Shown one piece after another: positions 1 to 9,555 of a DNA stretch of 64,000 nt. This DNA comes from JAGTVG01 sp963820995 (GTDB lineage Bacteria; Bacteroidota; Bacteroidia; Cytophagales; Cyclobacteriaceae): positions 186,001 through 250,000 of the forward strand of contig CAWGCL010000011.1 of assembly GCA_963820995.1 (NCBI GenBank). Reading direction: 5' to 3'. A program made the position numbers and the translations under genes. Under the pieces are notes generated by a model. That model worked only from the letters and a program-made list of their open reading frames with translations. It had not been told where the DNA came from and did no database searches. Positions within the stretch are counted from its first letter, which is position 1, and every line of letters begins with the position of its first letter.

Positions 1-421
1 CAAAGTTGTTTTTTGCAGTCTTATCTGCTTTGGCATCAATAAGCAGCTGTACGATTTCGACCCGACAAAAAAATGCGGCAGTGTGCAAGGCTGTAGCCCC
101 ATCATTATTTTTAATGGTCAGATCTGCTTTAGCATCAATCAATGCTTTTGCAATATCTGTTTTGCCGAAGGCCACAGCAGAGATTAAAGGTGTTGAGCCG
201 CTCATTTGATCTTTTATGTTGATATCGGTTCCTGCTTCTATATGTTGTTTAACGATTTCGAGATTGTGGGACATTATCGCTGTTTGAATGTCCATTTCAG
301 GTTTGTCTACTCCGGATGTATTGTTTGGATCCTTGATGCTTTGGCTACAGGCTGGTAACAGAATAGCCACCAATACCAGGTTCATTAGTACTCTCAGAGA
401 ATTGATTCTTAGTGTTTTCAT
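1..421 (-). CDS. Ankyrin-repeat lipoprotein, partial
   Basis: The gene starts at the ATG ending at 421 and runs off the left edge, so only about 140 N-terminal residues are visible. The first 25 residues form a lipoprotein signal with lipobox L-L-P-A-C (Cys25), so the mature protein is probably lipid-anchored in the envelope. Ankyrin repeats follow from about residue 45, with the recurring pattern G-x-T-P/A-L-x-x-A and I-x-A-K-A-D-x-x-x-K-N-x-x-G. Ankyrin repeats bind proteins, and nothing here names the partner. It is divergent from the cyclase gene, with 232 bases between them that probably hold both promoters. The family is clear; the function is unknown. Confidence 0.75.
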   Translation of the reverse strand, partial: MKTLRINSLRVLMNLVLVAILLPACSQSIKDPNNTSGVDKPEMDIQTAIMSHNLEIVKQHIEAGTDINIKDQMSGSTPLISAVAFGKTDIAKALIDAKADLTIKNNDGATALHTAAFFCRVEIVQLLIDAKADKTAKNNF

Positions 422-653
422 GATCTTAATTTTTTGCATTTGAATTTATATTTTTGTTTTACAAAGGTCAGGAAGGAGTGATAGTGAGACCTATGAGCTA
501 TGCAGCCAAATCCATAAAGTTTGCGGAAATCGTAAAAACTATGGAGCCGGGATATAAATTATGGCGCAAACATTGAATCTTCACCGTAAGATAAAAATAC
601 GAATAGTGTAGGTTTGCTATAAATTTTGCTAATTTTGAATTTACCCAAAAGCC

Positions 654-3263
654 ATGTCAGACGCATCTTTCAACAGCGAGAACTTTGTGGATCAGGCCGA
701 ATCCATCATCCTGGAGAAGGTCTCAAATGAACAATTCGGTGTTTCTGAACTGGCAGAAGCAATGAATACGAGCCGTTCCAACCTGCTCAGAAAGATCAAG
801 ATAGACACCGGGCTTTCAGCAAGTCAGTTCATTCGTCAGGTTCGTTTGGAAAAAGGTATAGAGATACTTGGACAGACTACGTTGACTGTTTCGGAAGTCT
901 CATTCAATGTTGGCTTTGGGAGTACTTCCTATTTTATCAAATGTTTCAGGGAATATTATGGATATCCGCCCGGTGAGGTTGGTAGGAGAGGAGATGTTGC
1001 TAAAAGTCAGGGTGTCCCAACTGCCAGACAGCGACAGTTGGCTGCCATTATGTTCACCGATATTGAGGGATATACTTCTCTCATGCAAAAGGATGAAAGT
1101 AAAGCTATTGCTTACAGAGACCGACACAGAGAAGTTTTTGATTTCACAACCAGGAAATTTAACGGACGTATCCTTCAGTATTATGGTGATGGTACTTTAA
1201 GCACATTCCCAAGTGCCATTGATGCTGTGCAATGTGGAATTGAAATGCAGCTTGCTTTCAGGAAGGAGGAACCCAGGATACCAATCCGGATTGGTATCCA
1301 TACGGGTGACATTATTGTGACTGATCAAGATGTTATCGGGGATGGAGTTAATGTGGCTTCCCGAATTGAGGCATTAGCTAAAACAGGAAGCGTTTACATC
1401 TCTGAAAAGGTGTACGATGAAATCAAAAATCAACCTGAACTGCTAACGACCTCCATGGGCGTTCATACACTGAAGAATGTTACAAAATCCATGGAAGTTT
1501 ATGCTGTTTCAAATTATGAGCTTGGTAGCATTTCTACGCCGGATACAATAGTCGCGGGAGGTTCAGGAGGTAGTTCATTTATAAAATGGTTCATAATTAC
1601 TGTCGCTGTAATCTTCCTTGTGATCTTCACTTATTTCTCCGGTTTCTTTAATCGGGAATCAGGCTCTGATTCCATAGCGGGGATCGTTGACAAGTCCATT
1701 GCAGTGTTACCTTTTAAGAATGAGAGCAGTGATTCTTCGAATCTTTATTTTGTCAACGGTCTCATGGAATCTACGTTAAGCAACCTGCAGAAAATCAAAG
1801 ATCTGCGAGTGATCAGCCGATCCTCAGTAGAAAGATACAGAAACACAGATAAGACAATTCAGGAAATGGCTGAAGAACTCAAAGTCAACTACTTTGTAGC
1901 AGGTAGCGGGCAGAAGATTGGAGATCAGGTTTTACTTAATATTCAATTGATTGAAGCTTCCGGCGAAAGACAGATTTGGGCAAAGCAATACAGTCGTAGA
2001 GTCGTGGATATTTTTGAGTTGCAGAATGAAGTGGCCCTAAAAATAGTAGGCTCAATTGAAGCCATTGTGACCCCTGCCGAACTTGAGCAAATAGAGAAAA
2101 AACCAACGGAAAATCTACTGGCTTACGACTACTTTTTACAGGCGCTTGATCCATTTTTATCAAGATCAAATGAAGGACTTGCGAAAGGCATTGAATTATT
2201 TGAAAAAGCTATTGAACAAGATCCGGAGTTCGCCCTGGCTTATGCCGACATTGCTATAGCCTACTACCTTCTCGATATGTTTCAAATTGAGAAACAGTAC
2301 ACCGAAGAGATTAATAGCTATTCAGATAAGGCCTTGCTATATGATTCAAAATCTGCTGAAAGTCTAATCGCTAAGGCTTTTTACTATATACACACAAAAG
2401 ATTACCAACTTGCACTGCCGCATCTCGAAAAAGCCCTGGAGTATAATCCTAATTCTTCTTTTGCGGTGCAAATGCTTGCGGATTTCCATTTTCGTTTGAT
2501 TCCAAATTCTGACAAATACCTGGAGTACGCTTTGAAAGGAGTTCAGCTTAATGTTGCCGCCAATGATTCTGTCACCCAGAGCTATGTCTATATTCAGCTG
2601 AGTACTGCCCTGGTGTCATCCGGGTTTATAGATGAGGCGTTGAAATACATCCACATGTCTCTGGATTACTATGCGGAGAATTATTTTGCACCACATTTAA
2701 AGGCATTTATTCTTTTCTTCAAGGATGGTAATATTGAGAGGACCAGGAATTTGCTGTTAATGGAATGGAATAAGGATACCACTCGCCTTGACATCTTGCA
2801 AGATATCGGCAAATTGTATTATGTGGAGGAAAATTATGACAGTGCCTATTTCTATTATAAAAAATTTGTCAAAGCCAGGGAAGACAATGGTCTGGACATT
2901 AATGTGCAGGAAAACATCAAAATTGCGCTGGTCTATCGAAAGATGGGTTTGGACACAGAAGCTGAGAAATTTTTTAGTGAATATTCAGCGTATTGCGAAA
3001 AGGATCATTCTTCTTACAGAGGTGTTAATCTAGCTGTGAAATACGTCTACGAGGAGAAGTTCGACAAGGCGATTGAGCAACTCAGAGTATTTTCCGAAAC
3101 AGATAATTATCAATACTGGTTTTTGTTAATTGAAGATGAACCTCTGTTTAAACCATTGAAAAATCACCCTGAGTTTGAGGGCATCATGCAGAAGATAAAG
3201 GATCAGTTCTGGGAAAATCAGGCCAGGCTAAAAGAGGAGCTGGAGGAAGGAGGTCTGATTTAA
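654..3263 (+). CDS. AraC-HTH / class III nucleotide cyclase / TolB-like / TPR regulator
   Basis: An 869-residue one-protein signalling chain. Residues about 14-112 form an AraC-type helix-turn-helix. Residues about 126-285 form a class III adenylate/guanylate cyclase domain with metal aspartates D136 (FTDIEGYT) and D179 (YYGDG) and the transition-state pair N233/R237 (GVNVASR). One membrane helix lies at about 310-330. Residues 347-480 resemble the TolB-like N-terminal domain (AVLPFKN start), followed by TPR-like helices to the C-terminus. The position that usually carries the adenine-selecting Lys, three residues before the GD pair, is Gln175, so nucleotide specificity is uncertain. A DNA-binding domain ahead of a membrane segment implies a membrane-tethered regulator with the TPRs outside; that is inference. 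The gene is intact. Confidence 0.85.
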   Translation: MSDASFNSENFVDQAESIILEKVSNEQFGVSELAEAMNTSRSNLLRKIKIDTGLSASQFIRQVRLEKGIEILGQTTLTVSEVSFNVGFGSTSYFIKCFREYYGYPPGEVGRRGDVAKSQGVPTARQRQLAAIMFTDIEGYTSLMQKDESKAIAYRDRHREVFDFTTRKFNGRILQYYGDGTLSTFPSAIDAVQCGIEMQLAFRKEEPRIPIRIGIHTGDIIVTDQDVIGDGVNVASRIEALAKTGSVYISEKVYDEIKNQPELLTTSMGVHTLKNVTKSMEVYAVSNYELGSISTPDTIVAGGSGGSSFIKWFIITVAVIFLVIFTYFSGFFNRESGSDSIAGIVDKSIAVLPFKNESSDSSNLYFVNGLMESTLSNLQKIKDLRVISRSSVERYRNTDKTIQEMAEELKVNYFVAGSGQKIGDQVLLNIQLIEASGERQIWAKQYSRRVVDIFELQNEVALKIVGSIEAIVTPAELEQIEKKPTENLLAYDYFLQALDPFLSRSNEGLAKGIELFEKAIEQDPEFALAYADIAIAYYLLDMFQIEKQYTEEINSYSDKALLYDSKSAESLIAKAFYYIHTKDYQLALPHLEKALEYNPNSSFAVQMLADFHFRLIPNSDKYLEYALKGVQLNVAANDSVTQSYVYIQLSTALVSSGFIDEALKYIHMSLDYYAENYFAPHLKAFILFFKDGNIERTRNLLLMEWNKDTTRLDILQDIGKLYYVEENYDSAYFYYKKFVKAREDNGLDINVQENIKIALVYRKMGLDTEAEKFFSEYSAYCEKDHSSYRGVNLAVKYVYEEKFDKAIEQLRVFSETDNYQYWFLLIEDEPLFKPLKNHPEFEGIMQKIKDQFWENQARLKEELEEGGLI

Positions 3264-3650
3264 AAAGGAAAGTTGATAGTGGAAAGTCCGGCAAGTCGAA
3301 TGAGTTGAATTCTGCTGTGATTGCGGTTATACCGTGTTGGCAATATTATTAGTACTCAAGATCATTTGTTATTCGATTAATATGACCAGCTCTTATATCG
3401 GTGAGTTTAAAACTTGTAAAACTAAACTCAGTGTATTTCGATCCGTTCTTTCGAATTAATTCTAAACGATCATTTTGATACAGGGATTGCGATGATGGGC
3501 ATTACTATTCTAAGTATTTGTACTGTTTTTTTCGTCATAATATCATAACTTTTCAGAATGATGTACTTTGATTAAATTGCTCATAAACGATTAAGTGTTT
3601 TATGCAAAGTATCTTAAAATTTGATAAAAAGGAGCAGAAGGGAAAGAATA
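3264..3650. other. Intergenic spacer, no gene seen
   Basis: This 387-base AT-rich spacer between the cyclase gene and the structured element holds no convincing open frame, RNA or repeat. It may contain the promoter of the element at 3651-3785, but I cannot point to a clear one. Confidence 0.5.
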
Positions 3651-3751
3651 GCAGAGGGCTCGGGAGCTATCCGTGCTCACTTCGTTTTCCGGCCCCTCGT
3701 TGAAAATCTCCACCGGACATTTTCTGATCACTCGGTCCTCTCACCCTCTGC
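3651..3751 (+). ncRNA. Candidate structured non-coding RNA or element
   Basis: A GC-richer block stands out from AT-rich surroundings. It is bounded by a perfect 8-bp inverted repeat (GCAGAGGG at 3651-3658 and CCCTCTGC at 3744-3751). Inside are further complementary segments: GAGC/GCTC near 3664-3678 and GAAAAT/ATTTTC near 3702-3724. It ends six bases before a strong terminator. The outer helix is reminiscent of a tRNA acceptor stem, but there is no T-loop GTTCGA or plausible anticodon arm, so it is not a normal tRNA. An 83-residue open frame crosses it but has no recognisable features. Orientation is inferred from the terminator position. It could instead be a repeat shared with other genomic loci. 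Confidence 0.4.
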
Positions 3752-3756
3752 AAGAC

Positions 3757-3785
3757 AAAAGCCCGGTACAAAGTGCCGGGCTTTT
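3757..3785 (+). terminator. Strong rho-independent terminator
   Basis: A 13-bp stem with one G-U pair (AAAAGCCCGGTAC and GTGCCGGGCTTTT) and a 3-base loop ends in TTTT. The A-tract on the 5' side could make it bidirectional. No protein-coding gene ends just upstream, so it most likely terminates a transcript covering 3651-3751. Confidence 0.75.
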
Positions 3786-3959
3786 CATTTTGGGTGCGTT
3801 ATAAGCGGATCTCCCTTTATTTTATCAATCCTGTTATTTTTTGCCGGTGGAACAATACAAATTGAAGAATAAAACTTAATTTAAGGTTCCATCGAAATTA
3901 TTTCAATCATTCAGAAAATCTGATGTTAATTGATACCCTGAATTCCAAATTATACCATA

Positions 3960-5953
3960 ATGTCTAGATTAGCATATATTCTCATTAGCTTTAGTTTAAT
4001 TACTTTTAGAAATTTTACAGCAAATACACAAACTACAATAAACACATTCAAAAAGGAACTAGAGCAATTATCGGAATTAAAATATCTGCCAGAATATCGT
4101 CCAAATTCCTATGTCGCGATGGAATCTTCATATGACACAACAGGTGGAAATGATGATGGTTTTTCAGGTAAATATTCTTATTTACGCAAAGAAGGAGAAA
4201 ATCGATTGGTCATAGCCGACCTAAAAGGCCCAGGTGTTATTCAGCGCATCTGGACGCCCACACCCACCGAGGATACGATTCAGTTTTATTTTGATGGTGA
4301 AAAGATTCCGAGGATCAGTATACGATTTATTGACCTTTTTTCCTCGCAAGTACACCCTTTTGAATCACCCCTTGTAGGTAATGAAGTAGGCGGATATTAT
4401 TGCTACCTGCCAATTCCTTATGAAAAGAGCTGTAAGATCGTATACCTGGGAAAAAGAATACAGTTTCACCAAATCCAGCATCGAAAATTTCCTGATAACT
4501 CAATTGTTAAATCCTTCTCGCCAAATCTTAGTATTGAGGAAAAAGCAGCGCTCCAAAATACCCTCAAAAGATGGGAGGAATATAATCCCCTGGAATTTAT
4601 TGATGAAAGCGAATTAAAAATTATTGGGAAAGAATTTTTAATTAAAGCCGGAGAAACAATAAGCCTTGCCGATATTAAGGAAGGAGGACGTATAGTCAGA
4701 ATGGAATTCCAGGATTTATCCTCAATTGATGATCCGGATACATATCTAATATTAAAGGTAAAATGGGATGAAGAATTGGATTATGCGATTAATGTTCCAT
4801 TGAGACATTTATTTGGTTATGCATTCAGGAAATCACCTATGAGATCCATGCTGATCGGGGCAGAGGGAAATTTGCATTATATAAATTTTCCAATGCCTTT
4901 TGACAAATCAGCCAATGTGGAATTAAGCTATCTGCAAGAAAGAGGGCAGGACCAAGCTGAAGTAAGGTTTTCATCAAAGATATTTGTTCTGCCGGATAAG
5001 AGGGATATTTCTAACGAAGGTAAATTTTATACTTCCTGGCGTAGAGAAAAACCGGAAATCGGAACACCTTATACGATTTTTAACCACAAAGGCAAGGGGC
5101 ATTATGTGGGAACCATTTTAATGTGCCAGGGTATTGAAGAGAACCTTAACGGTCATATTTCCACCATATTTTTTGAAGGTGATGATATCACAACTATTGA
5201 TGGCGAACAAAGGATGCACGGAACCGGGTCAGAAGATTACTTCAATGGGGGCTGGTATGCTGTAGGTGATCGCTGGGATAAGGCTTATAGTCTTCAACTT
5301 CACGGTTGTTTAGGATATTCAATTCCTCTGGCACGTACCGGTGGATATCGGTTTTTAGTTGGTGATAAGGAATCATTTGAAAAAAGCTTTGAACTCACGA
5401 TTGAACATGGACCGGAGAATAACAACTGGAAAGTTGATTATGCCTCAGTTGGCATTTTATTATGGTGATATTCCTACTGACAATGGTATGGATCCAATAA
5501 TTGATCTTTCCGGAGATTTCACTCCCCCAAGAGAAATGGAAATATTGCCAGTGAGTCATTTCAGTTTTCAATCGTTTGGATTTCCTCCCGATGAATTTAC
5601 GCTAATCCGGAAAAGAGTGAATGGCAAACAGGTCTATGTAATGCACAGCCATTCGGATAATAGGTTATGTGAAAGTGGATTTGCAAGTAGGAGTTGAAGG
5701 TACCTATAATTTATATCTTTCTTATTTTAAATCTCCTGAAAGTGGGATACTACAGATCTTCCAAAGGCAGAAGCCCATTTCAGATGAATTCAATATCCAT
5801 TCTTCTGAATTGGAATATGTGGAGAAACAGTTGTCTGGAAAAATCGAAATTAGCGAGCAGGAAGCGCCTTTAACTTTTCGGATGAAAGGTGAGAAAGAAA
5901 AGTGTGATTTTATCCTGGATCGCATCCATCTCGTAAAGATTGACAAGGAATGA
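3960..5953 (+). CDS. GH172 (DUF2961) glycosidase, two frameshifts
   Basis: The first 502 codons (3960-5468) encode a signal peptide (about residues 1-22) and most of a DUF2961 domain, now classed as glycoside hydrolase family 172, whose characterised members act on fructofuranosides and arabinofuranosides. Family marks are the N-terminal SYDTTGGNDDGF stretch, the LKGPGVIQRIW segment and the HGTGSEDYFNGGWY motif. The frame then breaks. Removing one G from GG at 5451-5452 restores SVAFYYGD and the next frame (to about 5660), and a second break near 5650-5668 leads into the last segment, which ends at 5953. The protein would be about 660 residues and secreted. The breaks look like consensus errors, but a real pseudogene is not excluded. 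Confidence 0.8.
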
Positions 5954-6033
5954 GTAATTAGCTTGAAACTGCCCTCATTTACCCAGTTTAGTGGATGCTA
6001 CCCCTTTTTTCCACCTTCTGAAGTGTTTTTTCC

Positions 6034-6264
6034 ACTCTTTGCAGTCGTGACCGCACCCTTTGTACTCGAGACCGCACTCTCCGTAGTCGAGACTATACTC
6101 TTTGTACTCGTGACGATACCTTTTGTAGTCGTGACGATACCCTTCGTAGTCGTGACGATACTCTTTGTACTCATGACCGCACTCTTTGTACTCATGACCG
6201 CACTCTTTGTACTCGTGACCGCACTCTTTGTACTCGTGATCGCACTCTTTGTATTCGAGACTGT
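6034..6264. repeat. 21-bp minisatellite, 11 tandem copies
   Basis: Eleven head-to-tail 21-bp units close to ACTCTTTGTACTCGTGACCGC fill this stretch exactly. Copies differ at a few fixed positions (ACCCTTCGTAG, GAGAC, GATCGC variants), and two adjacent units at 6160-6201 are identical. Because 21 is a multiple of 3, both strands stay open. The plus strand gives a hydrophobic FVLVTAL-type repeat, and the minus strand gives a heptad repeat of the STKSIVT type. Neither reading has a recognised start, domain or neighbour link, so I treat this as a non-coding tandem repeat between the GH172 and GH26-like genes. Confidence 0.85.
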
Positions 6265-6417
6265 TTTTATGTATTTTTTCTTCCTAAAATAACTTGACAG
6301 ATTTTAAGCAAAACCTTCTATCAGTTTTACTTTATTTGAAATATGATGAATCACTGGAATATTGGGCTTAATATTTCTATCTTGGTTGAATCGAGTTTAT
6401 AATATTGATTTTTAGTG

Positions 6418-7470
6418 ATGAAGTCAGAAAATAATTCCAAAAACAGAACAAAACGGTCAATGAAAATTTCAGGTTTAACTCCAAATCAAGCGAGACTGGT
6501 CCTCCTCTCCTTATTGCTTCTTTTTATTGCCTTTAAACCCAAAAACAGCCCGAAGGAGGAAATATTGAATTATCTTAAAAGCCTGGGGAATGGTTCCTAT
6601 CTGTTCGGACAGGTAGCTACCTGGGTTCATAATGAGAATCCGGATATGGACGATCCCAGTAACTGGCTCAACAAGGTTTATAAACATACCGACCTGATGC
6701 CAAAATATGGGGTGATTACATATGATTTCACTGATGACCCATTCTCTGATGAGGAATGGAATAGGGGGGTAAAGAAAATGTGGGATAAAGGATTGATCCC
6801 TGGTGTTTATAACTTTTTTGCCAACCCTGCGGGAGGAAATGCCTTCCGGGAAGTTTGTGATATCGATCCCATATTTGACTCAGGCACGAACCCAACCAAA
6901 ACAAATTTCTATAGCCAGATGGATAGGATGGCCGCTAACCTGCAATGGCTAAGTGATCAGGGCATTCCTGTCATTTATACACCATTTGTCGAGCAGGACG
7001 ACAACAATTCAAAATGGCATGCAAAGGATGGGAGGGAGAATGCTGTTAACTTATACAGACTGGTTCATGATTATTTTACGGATACCAAAGGTCTGGATAA
7101 TATTATTTGGGCTTATCATACCCGCGAATCTGATGGTGCACTGGAAGGATTTTATCCCGGTGATGAATACGTCGATATATTGGGCAAATCCGGTTACGGA
7201 CCGGACCTGAATTTTCCTGAATATGAATGGGCCGTGGAAAAGAAGAAACAGGGTAAGATCATATGGTGGGCAGAGCTGGGTATTAACGATCGCAATAAAC
7301 CCCCCAGAGATTGCATGGATGTTCTCGATAAGCTTGAAAATAGTTATCCTGAGTTGGCAGGATTTGTTTTCTGGAGTGATGCAGGATTTTATAATGTAGT
7401 AGGAAATCTGAATGGTCCTGAATTTATGGCTGATCCGAAAATTGTAACCCTGGAATCGAGTAAAAAATAG
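6418..7470 (+). CDS. GH26-like beta-mannanase-type glycosidase
   Basis: An intact protein of about 350 residues. An upstream GTG at 6415 is possible, but the ATG at 6418 is the better start. A hydrophobic helix at about residues 26-40 is a signal anchor or uncleaved signal peptide. The rest matches the GH26 barrel. The segment around E192 (PFVEQDD) corresponds to the RPxHExN acid/base motif, NIIWAYH and FYPGDEYVDILG are typical strand ends, and WWAELGI (E286) corresponds to the nucleophile motif. Both catalytic glutamates are therefore present. GH26 enzymes cut beta-mannans or mixed beta-glucans and xylans; the substrate here is not determined. Confidence 0.75.
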   Translation: MKSENNSKNRTKRSMKISGLTPNQARLVLLSLLLLFIAFKPKNSPKEEILNYLKSLGNGSYLFGQVATWVHNENPDMDDPSNWLNKVYKHTDLMPKYGVITYDFTDDPFSDEEWNRGVKKMWDKGLIPGVYNFFANPAGGNAFREVCDIDPIFDSGTNPTKTNFYSQMDRMAANLQWLSDQGIPVIYTPFVEQDDNNSKWHAKDGRENAVNLYRLVHDYFTDTKGLDNIIWAYHTRESDGALEGFYPGDEYVDILGKSGYGPDLNFPEYEWAVEKKKQGKIIWWAELGINDRNKPPRDCMDVLDKLENSYPELAGFVFWSDAGFYNVVGNLNGPEFMADPKIVTLESSKK

Positions 7471-7636
7471 TTGTTATTTTTTTGGTCAGATTGCTTGATT
7501 AAAACCTTAGTGATTCTTTGTATTTTCTTACAAAAATTCCCTCTTATTCATATCATTCGTTGTTTATAATCTTATAATAATTAGGATAATCAAATTTGTG
7601 CCCCTATCTTGTTCGATTAACCAAAAAAAAACAACC

Positions 7637-8443
7637 ATGAAAACATTAACTTTATTGCTCTTCTCAAGCCTGCTTTTTTTCGGCATTTCCTGTACTGACA
7701 CTGTGGATATCGAAAAGGAAAAGGCGGCAATTATTGCTGTAATTGAAGAAGAAACTGATGCCTTTTATGCACGGGACGCTGAGCGCTTAAATGCTGTTTA
7801 TCCAGCTGATGGAAATGCAACTCACCTTAATGCTGCCAAAGGGGGATACGGTTATACAACAGAATGGGATGGAGGTGCTCAATTTAAAGAGTTTTTTGAG
7901 AATAATCCTGATCCGGTTGAAAACACGGAAGTAAAGAAAAATTACAGGATCCGGGTCTATCAGGGAGCTGCCTGGGCTAGTTATGATAATGAATCCTACG
8001 ATGAAAATGGCGAATTGACTTCAGCCAGTAAACATGATCAGTTTCTTGAAAAACAGGATGGTAAGTGGAAAATAGTATATATGTCCATCTTAAGAACCGA
8101 ATCTTATGACAGGGTAAATAAAAACTGGGAGACGTCGACTCTTTATCATGAATTGAAGCCCGAAAATGTTGAAAATATCCTTACCAATGATTTCATTGGT
8201 CATCTCAATGCAAATCATACATGGGATAAAGAAAGCCATTTTAATTTTATCAGCAATAATACGAGTATGAAAGATACTATAAGTCGCCAGATAGCGGGAG
8301 GAAACTGGGTAGCAACAGCATTCCATAGAACCGGAACAATGGAAGGTCAATCCGTAGAAGCCGATTTGATGCAGTTTAAACGTTTCGAGGATGGGAAGAT
8401 TGTGGAGATATTCGAATATGCTGACCCAGGTCAATGGGAATAA
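7637..8443 (+). CDS. Lipoprotein with two SnoaL/NTF2-like domains
   Basis: A start at 7598 is open, but the ATG at 7637 begins a clean lipoprotein signal (MKTLTLLLFSSLLFFGISC), so I chose it. The mature 250 residues contain two NTF2-like cone domains. The first, about residues 28-160, is of the SnoaL/DUF4440 ketosteroid-isomerase type (AIIAVIEEETDAFYARD, then SASKHDQFLEKQDGKWKIVY). The second resembles SnoaL (FHRTGTMEGQ, FEDGKIVEIFEY). Such proteins are small-molecule binders or isomerases. No substrate can be named. A terminator follows at 8471. Confidence 0.7.
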   Translation: MKTLTLLLFSSLLFFGISCTDTVDIEKEKAAIIAVIEEETDAFYARDAERLNAVYPADGNATHLNAAKGGYGYTTEWDGGAQFKEFFENNPDPVENTEVKKNYRIRVYQGAAWASYDNESYDENGELTSASKHDQFLEKQDGKWKIVYMSILRTESYDRVNKNWETSTLYHELKPENVENILTNDFIGHLNANHTWDKESHFNFISNNTSMKDTISRQIAGGNWVATAFHRTGTMEGQSVEADLMQFKRFEDGKIVEIFEYADPGQWE

Positions 8444-8470
8444 AAAAACACTAAAATATTACCTGTATAT

Positions 8471-8494
8471 AAAACCCGCTATAATGCGGGTTTT
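8471..8494 (+). terminator. Rho-independent terminator
   Basis: A 9-bp perfect stem (AAAACCCGC and GCGGGTTTT) with a 6-base loop is followed by a T-rich run. It lies 28 bases after the SnoaL lipoprotein gene. Confidence 0.8.
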
Positions 8495-8655
8495 GTTTTT
8501 TTAGAATTCATGATAATTCACTCTGAGGAAAAATATGTTTATTGATATCGCTTTATAAAATTTTCTTTTTTACATATCTTCAATTTTCCAATTGATAATG
8601 ATCCATTTTATAAGTATTGAATATTTTTTGCATAACCTATGAATGTATAATTCCT

Positions 8656-9555
8656 ATGAAGATCAATCTTAAATTTTATTTAACACTATTCCTTCTAGCC
8701 TTCATTTGCCAGTCCCAAACCCAGAAGTTAGAGGTTTCTACCCTTAATGAAAAAGATCAAATTGCAATTTCAGATAGTAAATTGCCAGAAGGTAAAAATT
8801 GGAAGCTTATTTGGAGTGATGAGTTTGATAAAGCGAATCTGGATACTTCAAAATGGGATTTTCGGCTCCATATCATGCAAACCCGATATGAGACCTGGAC
8901 GAAGGATGCTTATGAACTGGATGGTAAAGGGAATCTTTTGCTTAAAGTCTATGAAAAAGAGGGGGAGTATTATACCTCACAGCTTCAGACAGGTAGTAAT
9001 TATATGGATCGCCCTGGTAATCAATATGGAAGCACAAAACTTACGTGGCCAATAGCAAAATTGAATAAACCAAAATTTGTTCATAGATACGGATATTATG
9101 AAATCCGCTGCAAACTTCCCACTCAGGAAGGTTGGTGGGTGGCTTTCTGGATGCAATCCCCTACAATTGGCGCATCTTTGGATCCCTTAGATTCCGGGGT
9201 TGAAATCGATATTATGGAGAACTTTACCCGGGATGGGATTATCAGCCATAATATTCATTGGAACGGTTATGGTCAGAATCATAAGGGGGCAGGCTCCGGT
9301 CCGATTGATCTGCAGTTGAATGATGGAAATTTTCATACCTATGGTGTGGACTGGAGTCCTCTTGGTTATGTTTTTTATGTAGATGGAAAAGAAACATGGA
9401 GAATTTCAGGACCTGTTTCCCACCGGGAACAGTTTCTCCTCGTCTCCGCTGAATGTAAAGGATATCGAAATGGATCACCATCCCCTGAATTGAAAGAAGC
9501 CAAACTGCCTGATTATTTTATAGTCGATTATATCCGCGTTTATGATGAATATTAA
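8656..9555 (+). CDS. GH16 endo-glycosidase (laminarinase/agarase type)
   Basis: The start was set at the ATG at 8656, which gives a good signal peptide (MKINLKFYLTLFLLAFICQSQ). The 299-residue protein has the GH16 jelly-roll catalytic motif E183-x-D185-x-x-E188 (EIDIMEN), with nucleophile and acid/base intact, and the typical WSDEFD N-terminus and VDYIRVYDEY C-terminus. GH16 members hydrolyse beta-1,3/1,4-glucans, agars, porphyrans or carrageenans; the subfamily cannot be set by eye. The stop overlaps the start of the next gene by 14 bases, so the two are surely co-transcribed. Confidence 0.85.
   Translation: MKINLKFYLTLFLLAFICQSQTQKLEVSTLNEKDQIAISDSKLPEGKNWKLIWSDEFDKANLDTSKWDFRLHIMQTRYETWTKDAYELDGKGNLLLKVYEKEGEYYTSQLQTGSNYMDRPGNQYGSTKLTWPIAKLNKPKFVHRYGYYEIRCKLPTQEGWWVAFWMQSPTIGASLDPLDSGVEIDIMENFTRDGIISHNIHWNGYGQNHKGAGSGPIDLQLNDGNFHTYGVDWSPLGYVFYVDGKETWRISGPVSHREQFLLVSAECKGYRNGSPSPELKEAKLPDYFIVDYIRVYDEY

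Noticed and set aside
3651..3751. Possible tRNA, because the ends pair like an acceptor stem
   Set aside because: There is no T-loop consensus, no anticodon arm of the right length and no CCA; kept only as an unspecified structured element.
3621..3872. 83-codon open frame across the structured element
   Set aside because: It runs through the terminator hairpin and shows no domain, signal or usable start context.
5963..6292. 109-codon and minus-strand 65-codon frames over the 21-bp repeat
   Set aside because: They are open only because the repeat unit is a multiple of three; no flanking coding features.
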